From: Streptomyces hawaiiensis
GTDB taxonomy: Bacteria > Actinomycetota > Actinomycetes > Streptomycetales > Streptomycetaceae
Length of the DNA: 64,000 nucleotides
Assembly: GCF_004803895.1 (NCBI RefSeq)
Contig: NZ_CP021978.1
Span: 2,170,001-2,234,000, forward strand
Direction: 5' to 3'
Every line of letters starts with the position of its first letter. The first letter of the stretch is position 1. This document shows, piece by piece, positions 7,850-17,340 of the stretch. A program made the position numbers and the translations under genes. The notes under the pieces were generated by a model. That model was not told the DNA's origin and made no database searches. It worked only from the letters and a program-made list of their open reading frames with translations.

Positions 7850-8401
7850 TCATCCAGCCGCCGCCCCCGCGAGCACCCGCCCCAGCACCTCCCGCGCGTA
7901 CCCCTCGTCGTACGGTGCCCCCGTCAGCAGGACCTGGAGGCAGATGCCGTCGACGACCGCCACCAGCGCCCGGGCGGTGACGGGATCCGTCCGGGGGGAC
8001 AGCAGCTCGGCGACCCCCTCGGCCCACTCGGCGGCGACGGGCCGCAGGGCGGGCCGGCGCAGGGCGGCCAGGTACAGCTCGTACTCCAGCTCCACACCCG
8101 TACGGTCACCGGTGAGCCACTGCCCGATCCACCCGGCGAGTTCGGCGGCCAGATCGGCCCGGGGATCCTCCAGGCCGCCGCACGAGGCGACCATCTTGGC
8201 GAAGCCCTCGTTGGTCTGCCGCAGTGCGGCGACCAGCAGCTCGTCGAGGGTGGTGAAGTGGTACGTCGTGGAGCCGAGCGGCACATCCGCCTCGGCGGCG
8301 ACGGTGCGGTGGCTCAGTCCGGCGATGCCCTTCGAGCCGACGACCCGGATCGCCGCGTCGATGATCCGCTGCCGCCGCTCGGGGTCGTGGCGCCGGGGCA
8401 T
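7850..8401 (-). CDS. TetR family transcriptional regulator
   Basis: The 183-residue protein has an N-terminal TetR helix-turn-helix (RQRIIDAAIRVVGSKGIAGL, SHRTVAAEADVPLGSTTYHF) and a helical ligand-binding C-terminal domain. Its ATG overlaps the stop of the efflux gene (TGATG). It is therefore coupled to the SMR pump and most likely represses the shared promoter through the twin palindromes at 8723-8757. The inducing compound is unknown, presumably a cationic drug exported by the pump. The 3' end runs into the repeat tract. Confidence 0.9.
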   Translation of the reverse strand: MPRRHDPERRQRIIDAAIRVVGSKGIAGLSHRTVAAEADVPLGSTTYHFTTLDELLVAALRQTNEGFAKMVASCGGLEDPRADLAAELAGWIGQWLTGDRTGVELEYELYLAALRRPALRPVAAEWAEGVAELLSPRTDPVTARALVAVVDGICLQVLLTGAPYDEGYAREVLGRVLAGAAAG

Positions 8402-8721
8402 CAGTGAGCACCTCCCAGGTTCAGCACCACGACCCCGATGATGATCAGCGCGATCCCGGCGGCCTTGGCGACGGTCATGCCCTCCCCCAGGAACACGATC
8501 CCGATCGTGGCGATGGCGGCGGTGCCGACCCCGGCCCAGATGGCGTAGGCCGTGCCGACCGACACGGTCTTCAGGGTCTGCGCGAGCAGCCCGAAAGAGA
8601 GGACGTAGCCGAAAAGCGTGAGCAGCGAGGGCCCGATCCTGCTGAACCCCTCGCTGTACTTCATGGCCGTGGTCGCGGCCACTTCGGCGGCTATGGCGCC
8701 GGCCAGCAGCAGATAACCCAT
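8401..8721 (-). CDS. Small multidrug resistance (SMR) efflux protein
   Basis: The 106-residue protein has four predicted membrane helices and the SMR hallmark Glu13 in AGAIAAEVAATTAMK, equivalent to EmrE Glu14. GTAYAIWAGVGTA is also conserved. It acts as a dimer exchanging protons for quaternary ammonium or other cationic compounds. The ATG at 8721 gives the family N-terminus (MGYLLLAGA). No Shine-Dalgarno sequence exists; instead TACGGT lies 7 nt upstream inside an operator palindrome, which suggests leaderless translation. It heads a two-gene operon with its TetR regulator. Confidence 0.93.
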   Translation of the reverse strand: MGYLLLAGAIAAEVAATTAMKYSEGFSRIGPSLLTLFGYVLSFGLLAQTLKTVSVGTAYAIWAGVGTAAIATIGIVFLGEGMTVAKAAGIALIIIGVVVLNLGGAH

Positions 8722-8722
8722 G

Positions 8723-8757
8723 TGTACGACCGTACACAACATATGTACACCCGTACA
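8723..8757 (-). promoter_or_regulatory. Twin TetR operators over a leaderless promoter
   Basis: Two near-identical 14-bp palindromes (TGTACG-AC-CGTACA at 8723-8736 and TGTAC-ACCC-GTACA at 8744-8757) lie 21 bp apart, on one face of the helix. The first covers the presumed -10 (TACGGT) and ends 1 bp from the SMR start codon; the second covers the -35 position. Confidence 0.75.
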
Positions 8758-8913
8758 TGTCGCGGGCCTTGATCTCAAGGAGAAACCGCTCTCACACCGC
8801 TCTCATAAAACGCGCCACAGGCGCCCCACGAGTCCACTACGGTGTCCACCGATCACACACCGGGCCACCACAACTGCGCCGCCGTCAAGGGTGCCCCGCC
8901 GGAGGAACAGCGC

Positions 8914-9747
8914 ATGTCACAAGACAAGTCCCGGCCGCCCCAGGACCGCCCCTGGGAGAGCGGCTGGGCCCCGGACACCACCCGGGCACCGGGGACGCGA
9001 CGGCTGTGGCTGGCGGGCACGCTGGCCCTGGCCACGATCACCGCGTGCGTCACGGCCATCACAGTGATGGAGAGCGAGTCCGGCGAGCCGGAACACCGGG
9101 CGGCGGAGCCGACCACCCTCAGCAGTTCGGCCCCCGGCGGCCTAATCTCCTTCGCGACCCCGTCCGAGGACGGCACCGAGAAGCCCGGCGCGGACCGCGC
9201 CCACCCGTCCCCCACCCCGACCAGCAGCGCTCCCACGGCCGCCCCGAGTCCGGAGCCCCAGACGAAGGCCCCGAAGCCACCGAAGGCGTCCCCCGCTCCT
9301 TCGAAGCGCCCGAAGCCCCCGTCCTCCCACGGCATATCCATACGCTCGGTCAGCTTCCCCGACCGCTACTGGCGGGTGCGCGACGGCTCTGTGCGCCTCG
9401 ACCAGATCGGTTCCGGCCCCGAGCAGCGCGAGGACGCCACCTTCAAGCGCGTCAGCGGCCTCTCCGACTCCTCCTGCTACTCCTTCACCACCGCGGACGG
9501 CCGGTACCTCCGCCACCGCAGCTTCGTCCTGGTCGCGAACAGCGACGACGGCTCGTCCCTGTTCCGCAAGGACGCCACGTTCTGCCCCCGCTTCTGGTCC
9601 CCTTCGGGAACGCTCACGCTGGAGTCGGTCAACTACCCGGGGCGCTTCCTGCGGCACCGCAACTTCCAGCTCCGCCTGGACCCCTACGAGCACAGTCACC
9701 AGTACCACTCGGACACGTCGTTCCAGATCGTGTCCGGGCTGGACTGA
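8914..9747 (+). CDS. AbfB-domain (CBM42-like) surface protein
   Basis: The protein has 277 residues. A cytoplasmic N-terminus is followed by one membrane segment at about 31-51, then a Pro/Ser/Thr/Lys-rich stalk to about 138. A C-terminal beta-trefoil of the AbfB type follows, with repeats FPDRYWRVRDG, DGRYLRHRSF and YPGRFLRHRNF, each followed by DATF or DTSF motifs. AbfB domains bind arabinofuranose side chains of polysaccharides. No catalytic domain is present, so it may anchor the cell surface to arabinoxylan or to arabinan-like material. The ATG at 8914 has GGAGG 8 nt upstream. Confidence 0.85.
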   Translation: MSQDKSRPPQDRPWESGWAPDTTRAPGTRRLWLAGTLALATITACVTAITVMESESGEPEHRAAEPTTLSSSAPGGLISFATPSEDGTEKPGADRAHPSPTPTSSAPTAAPSPEPQTKAPKPPKASPAPSKRPKPPSSHGISIRSVSFPDRYWRVRDGSVRLDQIGSGPEQREDATFKRVSGLSDSSCYSFTTADGRYLRHRSFVLVANSDDGSSLFRKDATFCPRFWSPSGTLTLESVNYPGRFLRHRNFQLRLDPYEHSHQYHSDTSFQIVSGLD

Positions 9748-9754
9748 GCATGCG

Positions 9755-9786
9755 TGAGGGCGGCACCCGGAAGGGTGCCGCCCTCA
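9755..9786. terminator. Bidirectional terminator at the end of the suf operon
   Basis: Perfect 14-bp arms with a GGAA loop lie between the convergent AbfB gene and the last suf-operon gene. Confidence 0.85.
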
Positions 9787-9802
9787 TGTGCGTCAGTGGA
9801 TC

Positions 9803-10135
9803 TCAGACGTTGAAGCCGAGAGCGCGGAGCTGCTCACGCCCGTCGTCCGTGATCTTGTCGGGGCCCCACGGCGGCATCCAGACCCAGTTGATGCGCAGCT
9901 CGTTCACGAGGCCGTCCGTGGCGGACTTCGCCTGGTCCTCGATGACGTCCGTCAGCGGACAGGCCGCCGAGGTCAGGGTCATGTCGAGCGTCGCGATGTT
10001 CGCGTCGTCGATGTGGATGCCGTAGATCAGGCCGAGGTTGACGACGTCGATGCCCAGCTCGGGGTCGACGACGTCGTACAGCGCCTCACGGACCTCTTCC
10101 TCCGAGGCCGGCTTCATCTCAACGGTCTCGCTCAT
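9803..10135 (-). CDS. SufT-like metal-sulfur cluster assembly factor (DUF59/MIP18)
   Basis: The 110-residue protein has the DUF59 fold: EEEVREALYDVVDPELGIDV, NLGLIYGI, and the conserved Cys59 in TLTSAACPLTD. Relatives (PaaD, SufT, MIP18) help deliver Fe-S clusters to target proteins. It is the last gene of the suf operon and its ATG overlaps the sufU stop by 4 nt, so it is probably produced in step with the scaffold. I choose the ATG at 10135; the open frame upstream is only the sufU coding region. Confidence 0.9.
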   Translation of the reverse strand: MSETVEMKPASEEEVREALYDVVDPELGIDVVNLGLIYGIHIDDANIATLDMTLTSAACPLTDVIEDQAKSATDGLVNELRINWVWMPPWGPDKITDDGREQLRALGFNV

Positions 10136-10602
10136 GCCGTCGTCTCCTTCTCGGCGTCGGCTCCGCCCAGTACCTGGGCCGTCGCGTCCTTCCAGGCCAT
10201 CCAGCTCAGCAGGGCGCACTTCACCCGGGCCGGGTACTTGGACACCCCGGCGAACGCGACCGCGTCCTCCAGGATGTCCTCCATCGCGTCGTCGGGTTCG
10301 AGCTTCCCCTTGGACTGCATCAGCTCCAGGAAGGTCTCCTGGATCTTCCGCGCGTCGGAGAGGTCCTTGCCGACGAGGAGTTCGTTCAGTACGGACGCGC
10401 TCGCCTGGCTGATCGAACAGCCCTGGCCCTCGTACGAGACGTCCTCGATCGTGGTGCCGTCGTACTTCACGCGCAGTGTGATCTCGTCACCGCACGTCGG
10501 GTTGACGTGGTGCACCTCGGCGTCGCCATCCCGCAAGCCCCGCCCGTGCGGGTTCTTGTAGTGGTCCAGGATGACTTCCTGGTACATGGAGTCCAGTTTC
10601 AC
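10132..10602 (-). CDS. sufU: SufU, zinc-dependent sulfur transfer protein of the SUF system
   Basis: The 156-residue NifU/IscU-like protein carries Cys37 and Asp39 (TCGD), Cys62 (GCSIS) and Cys129 (VKCALL). This matches the zinc/sulfur-acceptor set of Gram-positive SufU, which takes persulfide sulfur from SufS. Length is normal for actinobacteria. The start is a GTG at 10602, 15 bp after sufS; a purine-rich GAGGGGC lies about 11 nt upstream. The position between sufS and the SufT-like gene fits its role as sulfur relay. Confidence 0.95.
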   Translation of the reverse strand: MKLDSMYQEVILDHYKNPHGRGLRDGDAEVHHVNPTCGDEITLRVKYDGTTIEDVSYEGQGCSISQASASVLNELLVGKDLSDARKIQETFLELMQSKGKLEPDDAMEDILEDAVAFAGVSKYPARVKCALLSWMAWKDATAQVLGGADAEKETTA

Positions 10603-10617
10603 CGTTCAGCACGCCCC

Positions 10618-11870
10618 TCAGCCGAAGAAGTTCCGTACGTGCTCCAGGCCGTCGACCAGTGCGTCGATCTCGGCCGGCGTGGAGTACAGATAGAACGACG
10701 CTCGCGTGGTCGCAGGAATTCCGTAGCGGAGGCAGACCGGCCGGGCGCAGTGGTGGCCGACCCGGACCGCGATGCCCTGCTCGTCGAGGACCTGGCCCAC
10801 GTCGTGCGGGTGGATGTCGCCGAGCGTGAAGGAGATCGCCGCGCCCCGCTCCTCGGCCGTGGTCGGGCCGATGATGCGCAGGTCGGGTACCTCCAGCAGC
10901 CGCTTCACCGCGTACTCGGTGAGCGCGTGCTCATGGGCGAGGATCTTGTCCATGCCGATCGAGTTGAGGTAGTCGATCGCCGCGCCGAGACCGACCGCCT
11001 GGGCGACCGGGGGCGTGCCCGCCTCGAACTTGTGGGGCGCCGGGGCGTAGGTCGACGAGTGCATCGACACCGTCTCGATCATCTCGCCGCCGCCGAGGAA
11101 GGGGGGCAGGTCCTCAAGGAGTTCCTGCCGTCCCCACAGAACGCCGATGCCCGTCGGGCCACACATCTTGTGGCCGGTGAAGGCCACGAAGTCGGCTTGG
11201 AGGGCCTGCACGTCCAGCGGCATGTGCGGCGCGGCCTGGGAGGCGTCGATGCACACCAGCGCACCGACCTCCTGGGCGCGGCGCACTATCGCCTCGACCG
11301 GGTTCTGGGTGCCCAGGATGTTGGAGACCAGCACGAAGGAGACGATCTTCGTCTTCTCGTTGATGACCTCGTCGATGTTGGACAGGTCCAGGCGGCCGTC
11401 GTCGGTGAGGCCGAACCACTTCAGCTTCGCGCCCGTGCGCTGCGCGAGCAGCTGCCACGGCACGATGTTGGAGTGGTGCTCCATCTCCGTGATGACGATC
11501 TCGGTGTCGGAGTCCACGCGGTAGGGCTCGTCGGCCCAGCCCAGCATGTTCGCCACGAGGTTGAGCGACTCCGAGGCGTTCTTGGTGAAGATCACCTCGT
11601 TGCGCGAGGGCGCGTTGATGAACTCCGCGACCTTGTCGCGCGCGCCCTCGTACAGCGCCGTGGCCTCCTCGGCGAGCACATGCACACCGCGGTGGACGTT
11701 GGCGTTGTAGCGCTCGTAGTACTCGCTGAGTGCGTCCAGCACCTGGCGCGGCTTCTGGCTGGTCGCCGCGTTGTCCAGGTACACGAGCTTCTTACCGTCG
11801 TGGACCTGGCGGTCCAGGATGGGGAAGTCCTTGCGGATCGCCTCTGTGTCGAGGAGGCCCGGCAGCAATG

Positions 11871-11874
<4 letters not shown>
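10618..11874 (-). CDS. sufS: Cysteine desulfurase SufS
   Basis: The 418-residue class V aminotransferase has PLP-binding Lys236 in TGHKMCGPTG and the persulfide Cys376 in GHHCARP, typical of group II desulfurases. It converts cysteine to alanine and passes sulfur to SufU for Fe-S cluster assembly by SufBCD. The GTG at 11874 overlaps the sufC stop (GTGA), so translation is coupled. All active-site residues are intact and the length is normal. Confidence 0.97.
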
Positions 11875-12635
<761 letters not shown>

Positions 12636-12642
12636 GGGTGCC

Positions 12643-12960
12643 TCAGGACTCCTGGGTGAGGGAGACGAGCACGTCGTCCCCATCGATCTTTACGGGGTAT
12701 ACGGGGACGGGGCGCGTCGCCGGAAGGGCGTCGGGCTTGCCGGAACGGAGGTCGAAGCGCGAGCCGTGCAGCCAGCACTCGATGTGGCAGTCGTCGACCT
12801 CGCCCTCCGCCAGGGAGACGTTCGCGTGCGAGCAGATGTCGTGGATCGCGAACACCTCGCCCTCGGTCTGCACGATGGACACGGGTGTGCCGTCGAGTTC
12901 CACCCGCTTCGGGGTGTCCTCCTCCAGCTCGCCCAGTCCACAGGCGCGTACGAAGGTCAT
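12643..12960 (-). CDS. Rieske-type [2Fe-2S] ferredoxin in the suf operon
   Basis: The 105-residue protein has the Rieske ligands Cys43-x-His45 (CSH) and Cys62-x2-His65 (CWLH) in a small non-heme dioxygenase-ferredoxin fold. Actinobacterial suf operons usually carry such a gene between sufD and sufC. It may donate electrons during cluster assembly or report on cluster status; its function is not established. The ATG overlaps the sufD stop by 4 nt (ATGA). Confidence 0.93.
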   Translation of the reverse strand: MTFVRACGLGELEEDTPKRVELDGTPVSIVQTEGEVFAIHDICSHANVSLAEGEVDDCHIECWLHGSRFDLRSGKPDALPATRPVPVYPVKIDGDDVLVSLTQES

Positions 12961-14141
12961 GCGACCGCCGCCTCCAGCTCCTCCTCGATCTTGGCGATCA
13001 GGCGCTCCTCGATGTCGGGGAGGCCGATCTGCTGGACCAGCTCGGCGAAGAAGCCGCGGACCACCAGCCGGCGGGCCTCCTGCTCCGGGATGCCGCGGGC
13101 CATGAGGTAGAAGAGCTGCTCGTCGTCGAAGCGACCGGTCGCCGAGGCGTGGCCGGCGCCGACGATCTCGCCGGTCTCGATCTCGAGGTTCGGTACGGAG
13201 TCCACGCGCGCCCCGTCCGTGAGGACCAGGTTGCGGTTCATCTCGTACGTGTCCGTGCCCTCGGCCTTGGCCTCGATGAGCACGTCGCCGATCCACACCG
13301 CGTGCGCGCCGTCGCCCTGGAGCGCGCCCTTGTAGACGACGTTCGACTTGCAGTGCGGGACGTTGTGGTCGACCAGGAGGCGGTGCTCCTGGTGCTGGCC
13401 CGCGTCGGTGAGGTACAGGCCGAACAGCTCGGCCTCGCCGCCGGGGCCGGCGTACCGCACGCGCGGGTGCAGCCGCACGACGTCGCCGCCGAAGGTGACG
13501 ACGACGGACTTGAAGGAGGCGTCGCGGCCGACGAGCGCGTTGTGCTGGGCGATGTGGACGGCCTTGTCGTCCCAGTCCTGGACGGAGACGACGGTGAGCT
13601 TGGCGCCGTCGCCCAGGAGGTAGTCGACGTTGGCGGCGAGCACGGCGTCACCGGTGTGGTCGATGACCACGATGGCCTCGGCGAAGGCGCCCAGCTCGAT
13701 CACCTGGTGGCCGAAGGCGGTGCCGCCCTCGCCGTGCACCGCGATGCGGATGGGCTCGGTGAGGACGGTCTCCTTGGGGACGGTCACGACCGAGGCCTTC
13801 TCGAAGGCCGAGTAGGCCTGGGCGGCGACGCGGTCCGCCGGGGTACCGGCCTTGCCGAGCCGCGCGTCGTCGCGGCCGACGGCCTCGACGGTGACGCCCT
13901 CGGGGGCCTGGACCTCGACCTTGAGCCCGTTGCCGGTGGCGACGGCGGTGCCGTCGTGCAGGCCGCGCAGGCGCTCCAGCGGGGTGAATCGCCACTCCTC
14001 CTCACGGCCGTGCGGGACGGGGAAGTCCGCCACGTCGAAGGAGGGGGGCGCGCTCATACGCGTGGCGACGGTCGACTCCGCGGCGACCGCGATCGAGCCC
14101 GCGGTGGTGGATCCCACGGGGATATTCTGGGCCTCAGCCAT
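12957..14141 (-). CDS. sufD: Fe-S cluster assembly protein SufD
   Basis: The 394-residue SufB/SufD-family protein has a central right-handed beta-helix and a C-terminal helical domain ending in the family motif RRLVVRGFFAELV. It forms the SufBC2D scaffold with SufB and SufC. The ATG lies 53 bp after sufB. The N-terminal 30 residues are low-complexity (Ala/Thr/Ser), as in other Streptomyces SufD proteins from memory. Confidence 0.96.
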   Translation of the reverse strand: MAEAQNIPVGSTTAGSIAVAAESTVATRMSAPPSFDVADFPVPHGREEEWRFTPLERLRGLHDGTAVATGNGLKVEVQAPEGVTVEAVGRDDARLGKAGTPADRVAAQAYSAFEKASVVTVPKETVLTEPIRIAVHGEGGTAFGHQVIELGAFAEAIVVIDHTGDAVLAANVDYLLGDGAKLTVVSVQDWDDKAVHIAQHNALVGRDASFKSVVVTFGGDVVRLHPRVRYAGPGGEAELFGLYLTDAGQHQEHRLLVDHNVPHCKSNVVYKGALQGDGAHAVWIGDVLIEAKAEGTDTYEMNRNLVLTDGARVDSVPNLEIETGEIVGAGHASATGRFDDEQLFYLMARGIPEQEARRLVVRGFFAELVQQIGLPDIEERLIAKIEEELEAAVA

Positions 14142-14194
14142 GGCTGTCGTAGTGCTCTCTTTCCTGAGTGGGACGTCTGCTGTCGAGGGGGCGG

Positions 14195-15616
14195 TCAGCC
14201 GACCGCGCCCTCCATCTGCAGCTCGATCAGCCGGTTGAGCTCCAGCGCGTACTCCATGGGGAGTTCCTTGGCGATGGGCTCGACGAAGCCGCGCACGATC
14301 ATCGCCATCGCCTCGAACTCGGAGAGGCCGCGGCTCATCAGGTAGAAGAGCTGGTCCTCGGAGACCTTGGAGACGGTCGCCTCGTGCCCCATGGACACGT
14401 CGTCCTCGCGGACGTCGACGTAGGGGTAGGTGTCCGAGCGGGAGATGGTGTCGACGAGCAGCGCGTCACAGAGCACGTTGGACTTCGAGCCGTGCGCACC
14501 CTCGCCGATCTCGACCAGACCGCGGTACGAGGTACGGCCGCCACCGCGGGCGACGGACTTCGACACGATGTTGGACGAGGTGTTCGGCGCCATGTGGACC
14601 ATCTTGGAGCCGGCGTCCTGGTGCTGGCCCTCGCCGGCGAAGGCGATGGACAGGGTCTCGCCCTTGGCGTGCTCGCCCATGAGGTAGACGGCCGGGTACT
14701 TCATCGTCACCTTGGAGCCGATGTTGCCGTCGATCCACTCCATGGTCGCGCCCTCGTAGGCGACGGCGCGCTTGGTGACCAGGTTGTAGACGTTGTTCGA
14801 CCAGTTCTGGATGGTCGTGTAACGGCAGCGGGCGTTCTTCTTGACGATGATCTCGACGACCGCGGAGTGCAGCGAGTCCGACTTGTAGATCGGGGCGGTG
14901 CAGCCCTCGACGTAGTGCACGTAGGCACCCTCGTCGACGATGATCAGGGTCCGCTCGAACTGGCCCATGTTCTCCGTGTTGATACGGAAGTAGGCCTGGA
15001 GCGGGATCTCGACGTGCACGCCCGGCGGCACGTAGATGAAGGAGCCGCCCGACCACACGGCGGAGTTCAGCGACGCGAACTTGTTGTCGCCGACGGGGAT
15101 GACGGTCCCGAAGTACTCCTTGAAGAGCTCCGGGTGCTGCTTCAGCGCGGTGTCGGTGTCGAGGAAGATGACGCCCTGCTCCTCCAGGTCCTCACGGATC
15201 TGGTGGTAGACGACCTCCGACTCGTACTGCGCGGCGACACCGGCCACGAGGCGCTGCTTCTCCGCCTCGGGGATGCCGAGCTTGTCGTACGTGTTCTTGA
15301 TGTCCTCGGGCAGGTCCTCCCAGGACTCCGCCTGCTTCTCCGTGGAGCGCACGAAGTACTTGATGTTGTCGAAGTCGATGCCCGAGAGGTCCGAGCCCCA
15401 GTTCGGCATGGGCTTCTTCTCGAACAGGCGCAGGCCCTTGAGGCGGAGCTTGGTCATCCACTCCGGCTCGTTCTTCTTGGAGGAGATGTCCCGGACGACG
15501 TCCTCGTTGATGCCGCGCTTGGCAGAGGCGCCGGCCGTGTCGGAGTCGGCCCAGCCGTATTCGTAGTTGCCCAGGCCCTCCAGCTCGGGGTGGGCAGTCT
15601 CCGTGGGGAGAGTCAT
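14195..15616 (-). CDS. sufB: Fe-S cluster assembly scaffold SufB
   Basis: The 473-residue protein is the core SUF scaffold. Family landmarks include [14 protein letters not shown] near the N-terminus, [38 protein letters not shown] (the conserved cluster-binding-region Cys) and the C-terminal [19 protein letters not shown]. There is no intein insertion, unlike mycobacterial SufB. The ATG overlaps the sufR stop by 4 nt, so scaffold synthesis is coupled to the regulator. Confidence 0.97.
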   Translation of the reverse strand: MTLPTETAHPELEGLGNYEYGWADSDTAGASAKRGINEDVVRDISSKKNEPEWMTKLRLKGLRLFEKKPMPNWGSDLSGIDFDNIKYFVRSTEKQAESWEDLPEDIKNTYDKLGIPEAEKQRLVAGVAAQYESEVVYHQIREDLEEQGVIFLDTDTALKQHPELFKEYFGTVIPVGDNKFASLNSAVWSGGSFIYVPPGVHVEIPLQAYFRINTENMGQFERTLIIVDEGAYVHYVEGCTAPIYKSDSLHSAVVEIIVKKNARCRYTTIQNWSNNVYNLVTKRAVAYEGATMEWIDGNIGSKVTMKYPAVYLMGEHAKGETLSIAFAGEGQHQDAGSKMVHMAPNTSSNIVSKSVARGGGRTSYRGLVEIGEGAHGSKSNVLCDALLVDTISRSDTYPYVDVREDDVSMGHEATVSKVSEDQLFYLMSRGLSEFEAMAMIVRGFVEPIAKELPMEYALELNRLIELQMEGAVG

Positions 15617-16335
15617 GCGGGGTTCCTCCCGGCCGTGCTTGCAGATGCGTTATGGGAAATCTTGGGGATGAACGTCGTGCAGACGCCGTCGCCGTGCGCG
15701 ATGGTGGCGAGCCGCTGTACGTGCGTACCGAGCAGCTCGGCGAAAAATTCCGTCTCCGCCTCGCACAGTTGCGGGAACTGCTCGGCGACGTGGGCGACCG
15801 GGCAGTGGTGCTGACAGAGCTGCTCACCCTGCTGCGGGTGGGGCGCGCTGCGCGCCGTAGCAGCGTACCCGTCGGCACTCAGGGCCTTGGCCAGCGCTTC
15901 GGTCCGCTTCTCGGGCGCGGCGGTCTCGACCGCCTGGCGGTAGGCGCCGGCCTGCGCCGCGATCCTGGCGCGGGCGAAGGCGGCGATCGCCTCGTTGCCG
16001 CCCTCGCGGTCGGCGATCCAGCGCAGGGCGTCCGTCGCGAGCTTGTCGTAGGACTGGTCGAAGGCGTCCCGGCCGCAGTCCGTCAGGGCGAACACCTTGG
16101 CCGGCCGGCCGCGGGTCCGCGCGCCGTACACCCGCTGCTCGCGCGCCTCCACGACACCGTCGCCCGCGAGGGCGTCGAGGTGTCGGCGCACGGCCGCCTG
16201 GGTGAGGCCCAGCCGCTCGGCGAGCTCGGCGACGGTGGAGGGGCCGTGGTCCAGGATGGACCGCGCGACCCGGTTGCGGGTGGACCGCTCCCCGGTCGCC
16301 AGCTCCTCGTGAGGTGCCTCGCCGACGTTTTTCAC
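15613..16335 (-). CDS. sufR: SufR, Fe-S-sensing repressor of the suf operon
   Basis: The 240-residue protein has an N-terminal winged HTH ([21 protein letters not shown] and a wing containing [10 protein letters not shown]). Its C-terminal sensor carries Cys174, Cys178, Cys191 and Cys219, a plausible cluster-binding set. Actinobacterial SufR is known to bind an Fe-S cluster and repress its own operon when cluster supply is adequate. The GTG at 16335 matches known N-termini. An operator-like CAAC-N6-GTTG overlaps this start codon and no Shine-Dalgarno sequence is present, so the mRNA may be leaderless. Confidence 0.93.
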   Translation of the reverse strand: MKNVGEAPHEELATGERSTRNRVARSILDHGPSTVAELAERLGLTQAAVRRHLDALAGDGVVEAREQRVYGARTRGRPAKVFALTDCGRDAFDQSYDKLATDALRWIADREGGNEAIAAFARARIAAQAGAYRQAVETAAPEKRTEALAKALSADGYAATARSAPHPQQGEQLCQHHCPVAHVAEQFPQLCEAETEFFAELLGTHVQRLATIAHGDGVCTTFIPKISHNASASTAGRNPA

Positions 16336-16348
16336 AACGCCATTGTTG
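16335..16348 (-). promoter_or_regulatory. SufR-type operator CAAC-N6-GTTG
   Basis: The perfect CAAC-GCCATT-GTTG palindrome matches the motif I recall for Streptomyces SufR. It begins on the first base of the sufR GTG codon and covers a weak -10 (AACAAT). TTGCCC lies 18 bp further upstream as a candidate -35. Confidence 0.75.
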
Positions 16349-16407
16349 CGTAATTCTTCCGGACCGGGCAAGCCGCGCATGCCGCGGGCCACGGTGCCCT
16401 GCGTCAC

Positions 16408-16421
16408 TTAGGTAAACCTAA
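16408..16421. promoter_or_regulatory. Iron-box-like palindrome TTAGGT-AA-ACCTAA
   Basis: This perfect 14-bp palindrome lies between divergent sufR and the acetyltransferase gene. Its half-sites equal the outer halves of the DmdR/IdeR iron box (TTAGGTTAG...), but the spacing is shorter than the 19-bp consensus. It could serve either gene. Confidence 0.45.
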
Positions 16422-16496
16422 TCTGACCTGCGGAAACGATCTCTGATCGATCAAAGCGGTGGCATGCGGCAGCCGCTTCGGGGACACTCCAAAACC

Positions 16497-17309
16497 ATGC
16501 CCACACCCCCTCCGACCGGCCCTCTTGTCACCCGCGAGACGCTCCGGACACAGCTCGCCGAGCTCGGTGTACGCCCCGGCGAGACCCTCCTCGTGCACTC
16601 CTCGCTCAGCTCCCTCGGCTGGGTCAACGGCGGTGCCGTCGCGGTGGTGCGAGGATTGCTCGACGCGCTCGGCCAGATGGGCACGCTCGTGGTCCCCACC
16701 CAGACCGGCGACCTCTCCGACCCGGCCCTGTGGAGCAAGCCGCCCGTACCCCCGCAATGGTGGGCGGCCATCCGGGCCACCATGCCCGCCTACGACCCGC
16801 GGATCACGCCCGCCCGCGGGGTCGGCGTCGTCCCGGAGACCGTGCGCACCTGGCCCGGCGCCCTGCGCAGCGCGCATCCGCAGACCTCGTTCGCGGCGCT
16901 CGGCCCGCAGGCGGCGGAGGTGCTCGACGGGCACGCGCCCGACTGCCGGCTCGGTGAGCGCAGCCCGCTGGCGAAGCTGGAGGCGATGGGCGCCCGGGTG
17001 CTGCTGCTCGGTGCCGGCTACGCCTCCTGCACGAGCTTCCACCTCGCCGAGTACCGGATACCGTCCCCGCGCGTCGCCGTGGGCCGGCCGGGCCCCGAGG
17101 GCTGGGAGACCGTGACCGAGGTGTCGATCAGCTCGGACCGTTTCGACGAGCTGGGCTACGACTTCGAACGGGACCGGCCCGTCGTCCGCGGCAAGGTGGG
17201 CGCGGCCGAGGCGCGGCTGTTCCCGGTGGCGGACGCGGTGGCCTACGCCGAGCGGTGGCTGGCGGTCCACCGGCCCCGTGAGGAGGAGTTCCCGCACCCG
17301 CCGCTCTGA
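16497..17309 (+). CDS. AAC(3)-family aminoglycoside N-acetyltransferase
   Basis: The 270-residue protein has the antibiotic acetyltransferase fold: [37 protein letters not shown], the [11 protein letters not shown] active-site region, and [10 protein letters not shown]. Such enzymes transfer acetyl from acetyl-CoA to the 3-amino group of aminoglycosides. Many chromosomal Streptomyces copies are housekeeping or silent, so resistance is not certain. The ATG at 16497 is preferred; an ATG at 16464 would add 11 residues. Neither has a strong ribosome-binding site. Confidence 0.88.
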   Translation: MPTPPPTGPLVTRETLRTQLAELGVRPGETLLVHSSLSSLGWVNGGAVAVVRGLLDALGQMGTLVVPTQTGDLSDPALWSKPPVPPQWWAAIRATMPAYDPRITPARGVGVVPETVRTWPGALRSAHPQTSFAALGPQAAEVLDGHAPDCRLGERSPLAKLEAMGARVLLLGAGYASCTSFHLAEYRIPSPRVAVGRPGPEGWETVTEVSISSDRFDELGYDFERDRPVVRGKVGAAEARLFPVADAVAYAERWLAVHRPREEEFPHPPL

Positions 17310-17326
17310 GCCCCGGCGCACGAACC

Positions 17327-17332
17327 TAGACT
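17327..17332 (+). promoter_or_regulatory. -10 hexamer TAGACT before the ABC operon
   Basis: TAGACT ends 8 nt before the ATG at 17341 and no ribosome-binding site is present, so the transcript is probably leaderless. Confidence 0.45.
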
Positions 17333-17340
17333 CTGGACCC

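Noticed and set aside
7272..8407. Pro/Arg/His-rich frames through the repeat tract
   Set aside because: No ribosome-binding site, no domain, and they run on into the opposite strand of the TetR gene; best read as repeat DNA.
16497..17309. AAC(3)-like gene as an acquired resistance cassette
   Set aside because: It has the same codon use as its neighbours, no mobile element, and sits in what I recall as a conserved chromosomal position.
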